Assembly (NCBI GenBank): GCA_002841375.1
Contig: PGZO01000002.1
Span: 1 to 64,000 of the forward strand
Length of the DNA stretch: 64,000 nt
DNA from: Firmicutes bacterium HGW-Firmicutes-7
GTDB taxonomy: Bacteria > Bacillota > Clostridia > Lachnospirales > Vallitaleaceae
Direction: 5' to 3'
Part shown: in pieces, positions 45,101-53,200 of the stretch
Layout: each line of letters begins with the position of its first letter
Numbering within the stretch: position 1 is the stretch's first letter
The notes under the pieces: generated by a model
Seen by the model: only the letters and a program-made list of their open reading frames with translations
What the model was told of the DNA's origin: nothing
The model's database searches: none
Translations under genes and position numbers: made by a program

Positions 45101-46439
45101 AGCAAGCTTCATTAAGCATAATGTCATCAATAATCCCATCTTTAATTCTTAGACACTTCATATCCTGACCACCAATATCCAAAATAAAGTCTACACCTGG
45201 CAGGAAAAATTCTGCTGACTTATAATGAGCAATTGTTTCAATCTCACCTATATCTATTTTCAGAGCAGCCTTTATCAGCGCTTCTCCATATCCAGTCACC
45301 GTTGAGTTTAAAATGTTAGCGCCCACTGGAAGTTTTTTATATATCTCTTTAATAACGCCAATGATGAGTTCTAACGGCTTTCCTTCATTGCTTCCATAAT
45401 GGGAATATAGAAGTTCCCCTTCTTCACTAATAAGGGCAACCTTTGTTGTAGTTGAACCTGCATCTATGCCTAGATAACATCCACCTATATAGGTATCTAA
45501 TGCCCTCGTCTTCACAACATTTTGTTCATGTCTTTTAACAAACGTTTTATATTCCTGTTCATCTTTAAACAATTTTGGCAACCTATTCACTTCATTATTT
45601 GAGGCTGTTTTTAGAACTTGGGCTTTTTTAAGTATATCAATAAAAGGAATTGGTTCTTCCGCCATTGAAACGATTGCAGCACCAAGTGCAACGAATAATT
45701 GAGAATGATCAGGGACAATCGTTTGTTCCTCTGTAAGCTTAAGGGTTTCAACAAATCGCACTCTAAGCTCTGATAAAAAATATAAAGGACCACCTAAAAA
45801 TGCTACGTGCCCTCTTATCGGCTTACCACATGCTAACCCACTTATTGTCTGATTAACAACAGCCTGGAAGATTGAAGCTGCAATGTCTTCTTTTGATGCA
45901 CCTTCATTAAGAAGTGGTTGTACATCTGTCTTTGCAAAAACACCACAACGAGCCGCTATAGGATAAATCTGTGTATGGTTTTTAGCCATTTCGTTAAGTC
46001 CAATGGCATCTGTTTGAAGCAATGCGGCCATTTGATCAATAAAGGCACCTGTCCCACCTGCACAAGTACCGTTCATTCTTTGATCAATTGAAGTTTTTTC
46101 AAAATAAGTTATTTTCGCATCTTCTCCACCTAGTTCGATAGCAACATCTGTTATAGGAATGATTTTTTCTACTGTTTTCGCACAAGAAATAACCTCCTGA
46201 ACAAATGGAACATCTAACCATTTTGATACAGAAATCCCGCCTGACCCTGTTACTGTCATTGTAATATCGCTATCTTCAAATAGCGAATACGTATCTTTTA
46301 TTATAGATAATACCGTATCACGAATATCTGAGTAATGTCTTTCATACTTACTGTGTATAAGGTTGCCTTCTATATTTAATGCAACAATTTTTACGGTTGT
46401 AGATCCTACATCTACACCTAAATGTATAAGTTCTTTCAT
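42147..46439 (-). CDS. 2-hydroxyacyl-CoA dehydratase activase, large fused form (1430 aa)
   Basis: Giant ASKHA-type protein combining two BadF/HgdC-like activase ATPase domains with an HgdA/B-like C-terminal region. Domain 1 has [14 protein letters not shown] near residue 8 and [15 protein letters not shown]. Domain 2 has [14 protein letters not shown] near residue 325 and [12 protein letters not shown]. The Gly-Cys-Gly-type cysteines are those that hold the shared [4Fe-4S] cluster in HgdC. The second half carries many cysteines ([30 protein letters not shown]). Such fusions probably drive ATP-dependent electron transfer to dehydratases or other radical enzymes; the partner is not adjacent. 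The start at ATG 46439 is uncertain (see the hairpin at 46440-46470). Confidence 0.9.
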   Translation of the reverse strand: MKELIHLGVDVGSTTVKIVALNIEGNLIHSKYERHYSDIRDTVLSIIKDTYSLFEDSDITMTVTGSGGISVSKWLDVPFVQEVISCAKTVEKIIPITDVAIELGGEDAKITYFEKTSIDQRMNGTCAGGTGAFIDQMAALLQTDAIGLNEMAKNHTQIYPIAARCGVFAKTDVQPLLNEGASKEDIAASIFQAVVNQTISGLACGKPIRGHVAFLGGPLYFLSELRVRFVETLKLTEEQTIVPDHSQLFVALGAAIVSMAEEPIPFIDILKKAQVLKTASNNEVNRLPKLFKDEQEYKTFVKRHEQNVVKTRALDTYIGGCYLGIDAGSTTTKVALISEEGELLYSHYGSNEGKPLELIIGVIKEIYKKLPVGANILNSTVTGYGEALIKAALKIDIGEIETIAHYKSAEFFLPGVDFILDIGGQDMKCLRIKDGIIDDIMLNEACSSGCGSFLETFAHSLKMDIRDFAKAALTSESPVDLGSRCTVFMNSRVKQAQKEGATVGDISAGLSYSVIKNAVQKVIKIRDPKLMGEKIIVQGGTFYNDAVLRTFELISEREVVRPNIAGIMGAFGAAIIAKERYTKGYETTLLEAEELGKFNFEVVMERCELCGNHCLLTINQFSGGTRYVSGNRCEKGAGEESKNKDLPNLYDYKFKRLFSYKPLKESEAPRGVVGMPRVLNLFENYPYWYTFFTKLGYRIELSPTSNKKIYEEGIETIPSESACYPAKIVHGHIIHLVKRGVKFIFYPCIPYEVKEKKGADNSYNCPIVTSYPETIKHNVDVLEQSDILFMNPFLPMDEEERLAQRLYEEFKGFGISKAEIYEASKAAWQEKLEFSLDIAKKGEEVLEYLKVTGKKGIVLAGRPYHIDPEINHGLTNIITTLGMAVLTEDSVAHLNDAVRPLRVLDQWAYHTRLYAAAEVVGNNDQLELVQLTSFGCGVDAVTSDQVHEILHSHGKIFTLIKIDEGNNLGAIRIRMRSLKAAMDDRIKRSIVPKKTSQIINKLVFTKQHRESHTIIAPQMSPIHFALFEAGFKKQGYNVVILPDVDMGAIDDGLKYVNNDACYPSILVVGQIMKALKSGEYDLDNTSVFISQTGGGCRASNYIGFIRKAMKDAGIDTVPVVSVNASGLESNPGFKIDLKLIHTAALATMYGDLFLRVTQATRPYEKVVGATNALHKKWLEKAIINLQNGNILEYKKNVKNIVKDFDELERLNVVKPKVGIVGEILVKYHPTGNNELVKVLEAEGVEVCIPDLLDFFLYTAYNAKFKYEKLNGNKKTWIYSNLFIKIAEIYRSSAKKALKSSKHFNPPTTIEEKAKHAQELISLGNQTGEGWFLTGEMIELVKHGVENIVCVQPFACLPNHVVGKSMIKPIRKQYSYANIVAIDYDPGASEVNQLNRIKLMLSVAFSNLDKKIAIKAEVQQPIETSVTELEA

Positions 46440-46470
46440 AATTATGCGCAAAAAATGCGCTTCCCTCCTA
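46440..46470 (-). promoter_or_regulatory. Unusual translation start region with hairpin
   Basis: On the minus strand TAGGAGGGAA is followed by GCGCA-TTTTT-TGCGC and then ATAATT-ATG. The strong ribosome site is 23 bases from the ATG, unless the 5-bp GC hairpin is formed, which would bring them together. A TTG start at 46451 (11-base spacing) lies inside the hairpin. Confidence 0.55.
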
Positions 46471-46476
46471 AATCCT

Positions 46477-46515
46477 GGTCAATGATACAAAACCTCCGCG
46501 TTCGTTAGGTTAAAA
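46477..46515 (-). repeat. Stop-codon-associated repeat, copy B
   Basis: 39 bases, 37 matching copy A. On the minus strand it reads TTTTAACCTAACGAACGCGG, then AGGTTTTGTATCATTGACC. This copy is intergenic, just upstream of the activase ribosome site, and not attached to a recognisable gene end. Confidence 0.75.
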
Positions 46516-46649
46516 TTAAGCGTCATTGTTCTTTAGTAAAATTTTCTATCCTTTATCATACTACTTTCATGTATTTACGTCAATAAATAATATTTACATT
46601 TAGTTATATTATTATAATATTTTTGATATTATATCAAGTTATTCGATAA

Positions 46650-47237
46650 TCAACTCGTTAGGTATCCTGACTTTACTGCTTTGTCCATAATTTCAACAAC
46701 ATAATCCCATAGCGCCATAGAACCTTCTTTCGTATGCTCATTTCTCTTTTCTACTTGCCCTCTAGATATTCCATGATCAATCCAAGCTTTTCCTTCACTC
46801 ATGTAATTCAAAATTATAGGTTGAACACGATCAAGTGCTGCTGCAAACTTTGCTTCATTCGTTTCTCTAACTTCAAATTCTTCCCATAGCCCTCTCATTT
46901 CTTGAGCTTGGTCCTCAGGTAAAAGGCTAAAAATTCTCTCAGCCGCTTGAACCTCTCTCATATATTTATCTTCGTTTCCTTTTTCATCATACGCATACGT
47001 ATCTCCCGCATCTATTTCAACAATATCATGTATAAGTACCATTTTAATGACCTTTAATACATCAATTTCATTTTTGGCATGTTCACATAAAACAAACGCC
47101 ATTAAAGCCAAATGCCAAGAATGTTCAGAATCATTTTCTCTTCTTGAACCATCTGCTAGATAGGATTGTCTTATAATGCTTTTCAACCTATCCACTTCAA
47201 TAATAAAACTCATTTGTTTCTCAAATCTTTCTGTCAT
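46650..47237 (-). CDS. HD domain hydrolase, YfbR/HDDC2-like (195 aa)
   Basis: Metal-dependent HD phosphohydrolase. The pattern RENDSEHSWHLALMAF, VLIHDIVEIDAGDTYAYDE and a later ALDRVQPIILNY is that of the YfbR/HDDC2 group, which includes 5'-deoxynucleotidases. The histidines of SEHSWH and HD and the aspartate of DRVQ would form the metal site. Length is normal. The ATG is preceded by GAAGGAGCCATAAAAA. It is 20 bases downstream of a zinc-ribbon membrane protein gene, probably co-transcribed. Confidence 0.88.
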   Translation of the reverse strand: MTERFEKQMSFIIEVDRLKSIIRQSYLADGSRRENDSEHSWHLALMAFVLCEHAKNEIDVLKVIKMVLIHDIVEIDAGDTYAYDEKGNEDKYMREVQAAERIFSLLPEDQAQEMRGLWEEFEVRETNEAKFAAALDRVQPIILNYMSEGKAWIDHGISRGQVEKRNEHTKEGSMALWDYVVEIMDKAVKSGYLTS

Positions 47238-47257
47238 TTTTTATGGCTCCTTCGTAA

Positions 47258-47782
47258 TTATCGTTTAAATCTAACACCACAATTTTTACAATAATCTGCA
47301 TTCAATTCATTTTTAACACTACAAAAAGTACACTTTAATCCGTCTCCAAATAACTCCCCACATACTTCGCAATATTTAATTGGCGTAGTATGAATCGTTC
47401 TACATACTTCACATTTGTTTGAGTTATTTTTCTTTATATGAATAGGCTTGACCGTTTGCTCATAGCTATTTTTAATATTATTATAATGTGTATAATTGCT
47501 TTGATCTTCTTTAGACATTCTTTCTATAGACTCCGTTCTCATATGCGTTACAATAGAACTTATTCCAAGATTTTTTCTAGCTGATTTTTCAGCAAAAAGC
47601 TCTGAATTTAACGCTCTACCAAATCCATCCTCTTCTTGTTTAATGCGTCCTTTTTTTATCATCGCATAAATAAGGGAACCTATTATTATGACGATTCCAA
47701 CTAAAAATAATGGTGTAAATAATAGTGCAAAGCCAATGATCATTCCAATTGAAAGTTTATTTTGATTTCCAGTTTTCTCCAT
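47258..47782 (-). CDS. Membrane protein with C-terminal double zinc ribbon (174 aa)
   Basis: One long or two short N-terminal transmembrane segments (IGMIIGFALLFTPLFLVGIVIIIGSLIYAMI) are followed by a soluble linker. Two zinc-ribbon modules lie in the last 55 residues: CEVCRTIHTTPIKYCEVCGE and CTFCSVKNELNADYCKNCGV. Function unknown. It is one of three zinc-ribbon proteins in this window. The ATG follows AAAGGGAGATGGAATTAA. Confidence 0.78.
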   Translation of the reverse strand: MEKTGNQNKLSIGMIIGFALLFTPLFLVGIVIIIGSLIYAMIKKGRIKQEEDGFGRALNSELFAEKSARKNLGISSIVTHMRTESIERMSKEDQSNYTHYNNIKNSYEQTVKPIHIKKNNSNKCEVCRTIHTTPIKYCEVCGELFGDGLKCTFCSVKNELNADYCKNCGVRFKR

Positions 47783-47837
47783 TTAATTCCATCTCCCTTT
47801 AAAGTTCTTGTTTCTCCTTACATTATACCATATATTC

Positions 47838-47880
47838 AAAAAAAGTATCAGCATGTTTATTTAGCATACTGATACTTTTT
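47838..47880 (-). terminator. Terminator downstream of trpB
   Basis: AAAAGTATCAGCATG...CATACTGATACTTTT gives a stem of about 14 bp with A/T runs on both sides, so it may act in both directions. It lies between trpB and the zinc-ribbon gene. Confidence 0.8.
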
Positions 47881-47884
47881 CCTT

Positions 47885-47909
47885 GTCAATGCTACAAAAC
47901 CTCCGCGTT
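47885..47909 (-). repeat. Stop-codon-associated repeat, copy C (trpB 3' end)
   Basis: GTCAATGCTACAAAACCTCC and GCGTT match copy B at 24 of 25 positions. The remainder toward the trpB stop codon is diverged (CCCTAGGGTTTCGTAACC). Confidence 0.6.
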
Positions 47910-47930
47910 CCCTAGGGTTTCGTAACCTAT

Positions 47931-49124
47931 TTATTTTTGAACCAAATTCAAATTATTGTTTTTAATATATTCTTCAATCGCCTCAACATCTTTATCTCCA
48001 CGTCCAGAAACATTTAATATGACAACTTGATCTTTTGGTAACGTTGGAATAAATTTAAGCGCATAAGCTATTGCATGGGAACTTTCAATTGCTGGTATAA
48101 TACCCTCTACTTGAGACATGAGCAAAAACGCTTTTACAGCCTCTTCATCCGTGACAGCTTTATATTGAATTCTACCTATGTCTTTATAATGTGCATGCTC
48201 AGGTCCGATACCTGGATAATCAAGCCCTGCGGAAATAGAATAAACAGGTTTAGGATTTCCATCTTCATCTTGAATCATTATCGTATTCATGCCATGCAAC
48301 ACCCCTTCACTACCAAGCGTCATAGTTGCCGCATGCATATCCGTATCTAAACCTTTTCCAGCTCCTTCTACACCAATAAGTTGAACTTCCTTATGTGGAA
48401 TAAATTCAGCAAATAAACCAATGGCATTGCTGCCTCCACCAACACAGGCGATACAGTAATCAGGAAGGCGGTTTTCTTTTTCAAGTATTTGCTTTATTGC
48501 TTCTTCACCTATGATCTTTTGAAATTCTCTTACCATAGTTGGATAAGGATGAGGACCAACCACGGAACCAATGATATAAAAGGTGTCTTCTATTCTGTCT
48601 ACCCATTGTTCAATGGCTTCATCGACTGCATCACTTAAAGTTTGGGTGCCTCTTGTAACTGCAGTAACTTTAGCGCCAAGTAACTCCATTCTAAAAACAT
48701 TTAATCGTTGCCTTTCTGTATCTTCCTTCCCCATAAAAATCTCACATTCCATGTTGAACATAGCCGCAGCAGTTGCAGTTGCTACCCCATGTTGCCCCGC
48801 TCCTGTTTCAGCAATTATTTTTTTCTTTCCCATTCTCTTTGCTAACAGTATTTGACCAATTGTGTTGTTTATTTTATGAGCACCCGTGTGGTTTAAATCC
48901 TCACGTTTTAAATAAATTTTTGCACCTCCAAGGCGATTCGTTAAATTCTCAGCGTAATAAAGTGTGCTAGGTCTGCCAACAAAATCCTTCATGTAATACA
49001 AATACTCTTTTTTAAACACTGGATCAACTATCGCTTCATTAAATGCTACTTCTACCTCATTTAAAGCTGAAATAACTACCTCCGGCACATATTGCCCTCC
49101 AAATCGTCCAAACTCATGCTTCAT
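47931..49124 (-). CDS. trpB: Tryptophan synthase beta chain (397 aa)
   Basis: Condenses indole with serine to tryptophan. The PLP lysine is Lys84 in [10 protein letters not shown]. Other family motifs are [16 protein letters not shown], the phosphate-binding [12 protein letters not shown] and EGAGKGLDT. Length is standard for TrpB1. The ATG is preceded by AAGGGAGGATCATAGT. No trpA or other trp gene is next to it, so it may salvage indole, or its partner lies elsewhere. It is controlled by a Trp T-box followed by a second terminator. Confidence 0.96.
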   Translation of the reverse strand: MKHEFGRFGGQYVPEVVISALNEVEVAFNEAIVDPVFKKEYLYYMKDFVGRPSTLYYAENLTNRLGGAKIYLKREDLNHTGAHKINNTIGQILLAKRMGKKKIIAETGAGQHGVATATAAAMFNMECEIFMGKEDTERQRLNVFRMELLGAKVTAVTRGTQTLSDAVDEAIEQWVDRIEDTFYIIGSVVGPHPYPTMVREFQKIIGEEAIKQILEKENRLPDYCIACVGGGSNAIGLFAEFIPHKEVQLIGVEGAGKGLDTDMHAATMTLGSEGVLHGMNTIMIQDEDGNPKPVYSISAGLDYPGIGPEHAHYKDIGRIQYKAVTDEEAVKAFLLMSQVEGIIPAIESSHAIAYALKFIPTLPKDQVVILNVSGRGDKDVEAIEEYIKNNNLNLVQK

Positions 49125-49152
49125 ACTATGATCCTCCCTTATTTTTAATTAG

Positions 49153-49188
49153 GAAAATAAAAAAATCCTCACAGGAATTGTGAGGATT
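49153..49188 (-). terminator. Second terminator between the T-box and trpB
   Basis: A perfect 10-bp stem AATCCTCACA / TGTGAGGATT with a 5-base loop, followed on the minus strand by TTTTTATTTTC. It lies after the T-box terminator and 29 bases before the trpB start codon. Confidence 0.85.
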
Positions 49189-49204
49189 ATATTTATCTAA
49201 TAAA

Positions 49205-49440
49205 AAACACACCTCGTCCCTATTGGGGCGAAGTGTGTAACTCGCGGTACCACCCAACTTAAGCTGTAGCTTATCTCTATCAGATATAAAACATCCTATC
49301 TCTTAACGCGAGACAAACGATAACAGCTACTTTAGTTCACTGTACTCCTTAAGAGCCCATTCAGCATTGGTGAACGTATCGAGCTCTCACTATCCTCGAA
49401 TCGCTATTACGTCACGATAACGCTTACTATTTCTATCATT
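49205..49440 (-). promoter_or_regulatory. T-box riboswitch, tryptophan
   Basis: On the minus strand the T-box GGGTGGTACCGCG (about 49242-49256) is followed by a terminator ACACACTTCGCCCC...GACGAGGTGTGTTTTTT. The Stem I specifier is TGG (49357-49359) in the context GCTGAA-TGG-GCTCTTAAGG. It aligns with GAA-GGC of the glycine leader, so the leader should sense uncharged tRNA-Trp. A weak candidate promoter is TTACAA-17-TAAATA (49449-49477), inside the end of the upstream gene. Confidence 0.92.
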
Positions 49441-49462
49441 GGATTTATTATTTATTATTTTT

Positions 49463-49954
49463 TTATTTATCTTGTAATTCATCCCCACAAAAAGGACAAA
49501 ACACAATATTCATACTAAAAGCAGAAATATCTTGATTACATCCATCGCAAAAACGTCCAGATCCTTCTGTATTACTGGTCTGTAATAAATCTGAATCGAC
49601 GCTAACGGTACCAAGTCTATGAAGGGTATCTTTCAAGCTAAAAATCGATATAGGTGTATGCAATATACCATCAATTCGCTTTCCATCTAAATCACTCATT
49701 TTGACTGTATTGCTTGAAGATAAAACACATTTAGCACTAGGTTGTCCTGATTTTATTTGTTGAATAAGCTCGTCACCCGTTGTTTGTTGCATAATATAAT
49801 TAACAATTATAATATCTGGTCGAAACTGCTCAACTTCATATACAGCATCAAATTCATCTGCAATCTCTACTTCGAAGTCTAATTTACTCAGCATGTCCCT
49901 TAGTACTAAACTCTCAAATTTGGAATCGTTTACTAGCAAAGCTTTTTTTTTCAT
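49463..49954 (-). CDS. Receiver-like protein with zinc ribbon, phospho-acceptor lost (163 aa)
   Basis: Residues 1-118 follow the response-regulator receiver fold (ALLVNDSKFESLVLRDML, RPDIIIVNYIMQ, CVLSSSN). The phospho-acceptor position is Asn52 instead of Asp, and the conserved lysine near residue 100 reads Thr (HTPIS). It is therefore probably not phosphorylated. Residues 130-160 form a zinc ribbon (RFCDGCNQDIS...VFCPFCGDEL). No DNA-binding domain is present. The ATG is preceded by AAGGAGTTGGTTTC. It lies upstream of the trp leader on the same strand. Confidence 0.75.
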   Translation of the reverse strand: MKKKALLVNDSKFESLVLRDMLSKLDFEVEIADEFDAVYEVEQFRPDIIIVNYIMQQTTGDELIQQIKSGQPSAKCVLSSSNTVKMSDLDGKRIDGILHTPISIFSLKDTLHRLGTVSVDSDLLQTSNTEGSGRFCDGCNQDISAFSMNIVFCPFCGDELQDK

Positions 49955-50066
49955 GAAACCAACTCCTTGTTTGCATCCCCCTTATATTATATCATACTAT
50001 TATGAAGTATTAAAGATATAAACATGGACTACACATGTATTTAAAGTTTCTCCACATACACGAATA

Positions 50067-50534
50067 TTAATACAATGTATTTGTTGGAACGATAAACAGC
50101 CATGGTGCAGATAGGATACTTAGAATGATCGCCATTATAAAAGCATTGCTTCTAGAAATTGCCACTTTTAAAAACAAAAATCTCGTTAAGAAAAAAGTGA
50201 GAACAATGCTAATTACGACTGTTGCAAGGTGCGTGCTAACTGAAATTCCATTTGAATAGATGTTATAACAATCGACTTCTTTAAAAAATATGCCCATAAG
50301 TTGCAAAAAAATCAACGATATGATTTCTGCCGAAAACCCTAAAATCCATGCCATTACTATCGTTCTAATAAATACTTCTGATTTCATTTTTATTTGAAAA
50401 TATTTCAGAAGCAAATAAATCAGTATCGTATCGATTAATAATGTTAAAGTAAGAAAAAGAAGGATAAAATGACTGAAATATAATAGCATCCATATTGGTA
50501 AAATACTTTGAAACTTGATTTGATTTTCTGCCAT
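50067..50534 (-). CDS. Small membrane protein (155 aa)
   Basis: Four predicted transmembrane segments (FSHFILLFLTLTLLIDTILIY, TIVMAWILGFSAEIISLIFL, HLATVVISIVLTFFLTRFLF, AFIMAIILSILSAPWLFIV). No family is recognised. A ribosome site is weakly present (TAGGTATCATTT before ATG). It is flanked by the receiver-like gene and the MocR regulator, but no link is evident. Confidence 0.65.
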   Translation of the reverse strand: MAENQIKFQSILPIWMLLYFSHFILLFLTLTLLIDTILIYLLLKYFQIKMKSEVFIRTIVMAWILGFSAEIISLIFLQLMGIFFKEVDCYNIYSNGISVSTHLATVVISIVLTFFLTRFLFLKVAISRSNAFIMAIILSILSAPWLFIVPTNTLY

Positions 50535-50600
50535 AAATGATACCTACTTAGTCCATTTTTTCAACCTTTTTCAATATGTATTAATATACCATATTTTCAC

Positions 50601-52004
50601 TTAAGATTCAATAATTTTACAAATCTTTATGATTCCATCGTTAATTTTATTCATAGCAATACCTCTAAAGCTTAATATAAGTATTGGGTTATCCTTTTTG
50701 CTAGACGCCATCCTGTACTCAGATATTCCTGCAACATGAACGCCTTGCTTTTTCAGCTGTTCAATCACTTCCCTTTCGTTACGATTTCTTTTTAACTTTA
50801 TCAATATATTTAAACCCGAATTCATACCAATAATTTCGACTTTATCTTTCAATTTTTTCTCTATACATTTAATAGTATACTCACTTTTTTTCGAATAATT
50901 AATCCTAATTTTTCTAATATGCTTTTCAAAATCTCCTGACTCCATCATATTTGCTAATGCAAGCTGTTCTAGCTTGGATGCGGTTTGAGCATATTTATTT
51001 TTATCCTTTTGATAACAATTCATTAACTCATCTGGTAAAATCATAAAGCTAATCCTTATGGCAGGTACTAACACAGTAGAAAAAGAGCCCAAATAAATCA
51101 CTCGATCATGTTGATCAAGTCCTTGCATTGCTGGAATAGGCTTTCCTTCGTAACGAAGCTCACTATTATAATCATCTTCAATAATATATCCCTTATTTTT
51201 ATATGCCCATTTTAATAATTTACTTCTTGTATCAATGAGCATAACTGTACCTGTTGGGAATTGATGTGACGGACTGACATAACATAATCTTGAATTCATT
51301 TGTTCTAATTGATTCATATTAATACCCTTTTCATTTAATTCTAAAGGGAGTATTTCAAAATTATTGTCCGAAAAAACATCTTTAGCCCTGTTAAATCCTG
51401 GATCTTCCATTGCTATTTTACAAATATTATCTTTTTTTAAAATCAATGATAAAATATTCAAAAGTGGTTGAACGCCAGCACCAATTACTATATTAGATTC
51501 GCTTGCATGAACACCTCTTGTTCTATGAACATATTTTACAATCGCTTTAATTAACCCACCCTCGCCTTGAACAGAGCCAAAAGTATATAACTTATCTTGC
51601 TCATAATTAATAATATAATTTAGGTGCTTCTTCCAATTATTAAAATCAAAATTCTTCTCTTCCACATATTCACTTTTAAAATCATATTCATACGTATGGC
51701 TTACATCTTGATTACACAAAATAATCGTACTCTTCTTAACTTTAGGGGTAACGATACCTTCTAATTGGTTTACGTAATATCCTTTTTGTGGTTCACTGAA
51801 AATATAACCTTCTGCTAATAATTGCTGATAGGCATTTTCAACAGTCGTTCTACTAATCCCTAAATGGGTGGAGAGGTTTCTTACGGAAGGCAATTGATCA
51901 TTTACAGTTAATCTATTGTTCATGATTTCATTTTTAATGTATCGATACAATTGCATAAAGATTGGCATTTTATCATTATAGTCAATATGTGGTGTAAGTT
52001 CCAT
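50601..52004 (-). CDS. MocR-family regulator (GntR HTH plus aminotransferase-like), 467 aa
   Basis: The N-terminal GntR winged helix is at residues 10-80 (QLPSVRNLSTHLGISRTTVENAYQQLLAEGYI). A fold-type I aminotransferase-like domain follows (AMEDPGFNRAKDVF, EDDYNSELRY). The lysine that binds PLP in GabR/PdxR (GTFSK context) is replaced: the sequence reads YLGSFSTVLVPAIRIS, with Thr at residue 310. PLP, if bound, would not be held as a Schiff base there. The gene is divergent from an ECF S component gene. By analogy with PdxR-controlled vitamin B6 uptake genes, it probably regulates that transporter. The ATG follows AAAGGAGCATTGTAAA. Confidence 0.87.
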   Translation of the reverse strand: MELTPHIDYNDKMPIFMQLYRYIKNEIMNNRLTVNDQLPSVRNLSTHLGISRTTVENAYQQLLAEGYIFSEPQKGYYVNQLEGIVTPKVKKSTIILCNQDVSHTYEYDFKSEYVEEKNFDFNNWKKHLNYIINYEQDKLYTFGSVQGEGGLIKAIVKYVHRTRGVHASESNIVIGAGVQPLLNILSLILKKDNICKIAMEDPGFNRAKDVFSDNNFEILPLELNEKGINMNQLEQMNSRLCYVSPSHQFPTGTVMLIDTRSKLLKWAYKNKGYIIEDDYNSELRYEGKPIPAMQGLDQHDRVIYLGSFSTVLVPAIRISFMILPDELMNCYQKDKNKYAQTASKLEQLALANMMESGDFEKHIRKIRINYSKKSEYTIKCIEKKLKDKVEIIGMNSGLNILIKLKRNRNEREVIEQLKKQGVHVAGISEYRMASSKKDNPILILSFRGIAMNKINDGIIKICKIIES

Positions 52005-52034
52005 TTTACAATGCTCCTTTTGAATAGGCTAAAC

Positions 52035-52095
52035 TGTCCCTTTGATTCATTCCAAATCTGGCCCTTTTAATAGGGACACTTTTCCCTTATAGTAT
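52035..52095. promoter_or_regulatory. Divergent regulatory region of the MocR/ECF pair
   Basis: Inverted repeat TGTCCCT (52035-52041) / AGGGACA (52072-52078), and partly repeated CCCTTTTAAT and CACTTTTCCCTTAT. A possible -10 for the S component gene is TAGTAT at 52090-52095. The repeats are good candidates for MocR-binding sites. Confidence 0.5.
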
Positions 52096-52128
52096 AAACA
52101 ACAATTAATAACGACGCAAGGAGAAAAA

Positions 52129-52899
52129 ATGAATAAAATTAATGTTAAAACAATAGTCTATACAGGTATTATGATGGCACTCGTCTTTCTCGGAACATCT
52201 TTTATTAAAATTCCAACACCAATAACAAGCGGATATATCCATCTTGGAGACGCCTTTGTACTTCTTTCAGGCTTCATCCTAGGTCCAATCTTTGGCGCCT
52301 TTGCTGCAGGAATGGGTTCTGCACTTGCAGATATTATGGGTGGCTATGTACCCTGGGCATTGCCAACGTTTTTGATCAAAGGGTTAATGGCAGCAGTGGT
52401 CGGTTACTTTGCAATAAAAAAAGACAACACAACGGTTATCTTATCAGCTACTACACTATTTGCAGTCATATGGGCTGGTTTTAATTTCTTGTTACGAAGC
52501 CTATTATCAAATCAAGTAACTTTAAATTCTACTGAGTTGGTTGCAGAAGTGGAGGTAGCAAATACTACTGAACTGATTAATCTATCTGCTTCTATTCAAG
52601 ATAAGTTGCTGATTGCTGGATTGCTGGTTCCAGTACTATTGGCTGTATTAATATTCACCATAAGCAAACGCTCATCCATTCGTTTTTCACCAGTATATAG
52701 CTTGGGATTTATCATCTCCGGTTCCTTTATGATTGTTGGTTATTATTTTGCATCATGGATTATGTACGGAAGTGCTATTATACCAATCTTTGGTATTCCT
52801 TTTAATATCCTTCAATTTATAGGTGGTATTATTATTGCACATTTGTTACTACCAATCTCCCTTGATCTTCAAACTAGAATGAAAAAACAAGTACAATAA
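52129..52899 (+). CDS. ECF transporter S component, possibly vitamin B6 (256 aa)
   Basis: Substrate-binding membrane subunit of an energy-coupling-factor transporter. The first segment ends in FIKIPTPI and runs into GYIHLGDAFVLLSGFILGPIFG, a hallmark of the PdxU2/HmpT/ThiW-like group. About six hydrophobic segments and an inserted loop around residues 140-160 follow. It lacks its own ATPases and would use a shared EcfAAT module, not present here. Pairing with a MocR regulator suggests pyridoxine or a related compound; this is inference. The ATG follows CGCAAGGAGAAAAA. Confidence 0.83.
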   Translation: MNKINVKTIVYTGIMMALVFLGTSFIKIPTPITSGYIHLGDAFVLLSGFILGPIFGAFAAGMGSALADIMGGYVPWALPTFLIKGLMAAVVGYFAIKKDNTTVILSATTLFAVIWAGFNFLLRSLLSNQVTLNSTELVAEVEVANTTELINLSASIQDKLLIAGLLVPVLLAVLIFTISKRSSIRFSPVYSLGFIISGSFMIVGYYFASWIMYGSAIIPIFGIPFNILQFIGGIIIAHLLLPISLDLQTRMKKQVQ

Positions 52900-53200
52900 T
52901 ATGTAGAACTATTGCAATGGAATTAATGATGATTCCCAAATGTGCATATAATTTAAATCGATCCTTTTTGGTTTCACTCACGAATCCATAACCTATTCCA
53001 ATAAGGCTCAAAACCATTGCAATAGTTTCAAATATTCCAACTTTATATTGTACTGCAATATTACTCCTATCCTCAAATGCTGATGCAAACACTGCAAAAC
53101 TAAAAAAAATCACTGATGAAATTCCTAGTATTGTAGAAATAATTCCATAGCCATTATGAATTTTTGTTGTCAATTTCAATAAATTTTTTCTATCCTTCAT
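52874..53200 (-). CDS. Small membrane protein (108 aa)
   Basis: Three hydrophobic segments (GIISTILGISSVIFFSFAVF, ETIAMVLSLIGIGYGFV, GIIINSIAIVLHIIVLVFSF) separated by short charged loops. No confident family assignment. Its start ATG overlaps the stop of the VanZ gene by four bases (ATGA), so the two are translationally coupled. Its 3' end overlaps the convergent S component gene by 26 bases. Confidence 0.7.
   Translation of the reverse strand: MKDRKNLLKLTTKIHNGYGIISTILGISSVIFFSFAVFASAFEDRSNIAVQYKVGIFETIAMVLSLIGIGYGFVSETKKDRFKLYAHLGIIINSIAIVLHIIVLVFSF

Noticed and set aside
34239-46515. Stop-associated repeats as integron attC sites
   Set aside because: The CCTAACG core recalls attC ends and they follow stop codons. 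However, the copies lack the complementary right-hand arm and hairpin of attC, no integron integrase is present, and the genes involved are housekeeping genes.
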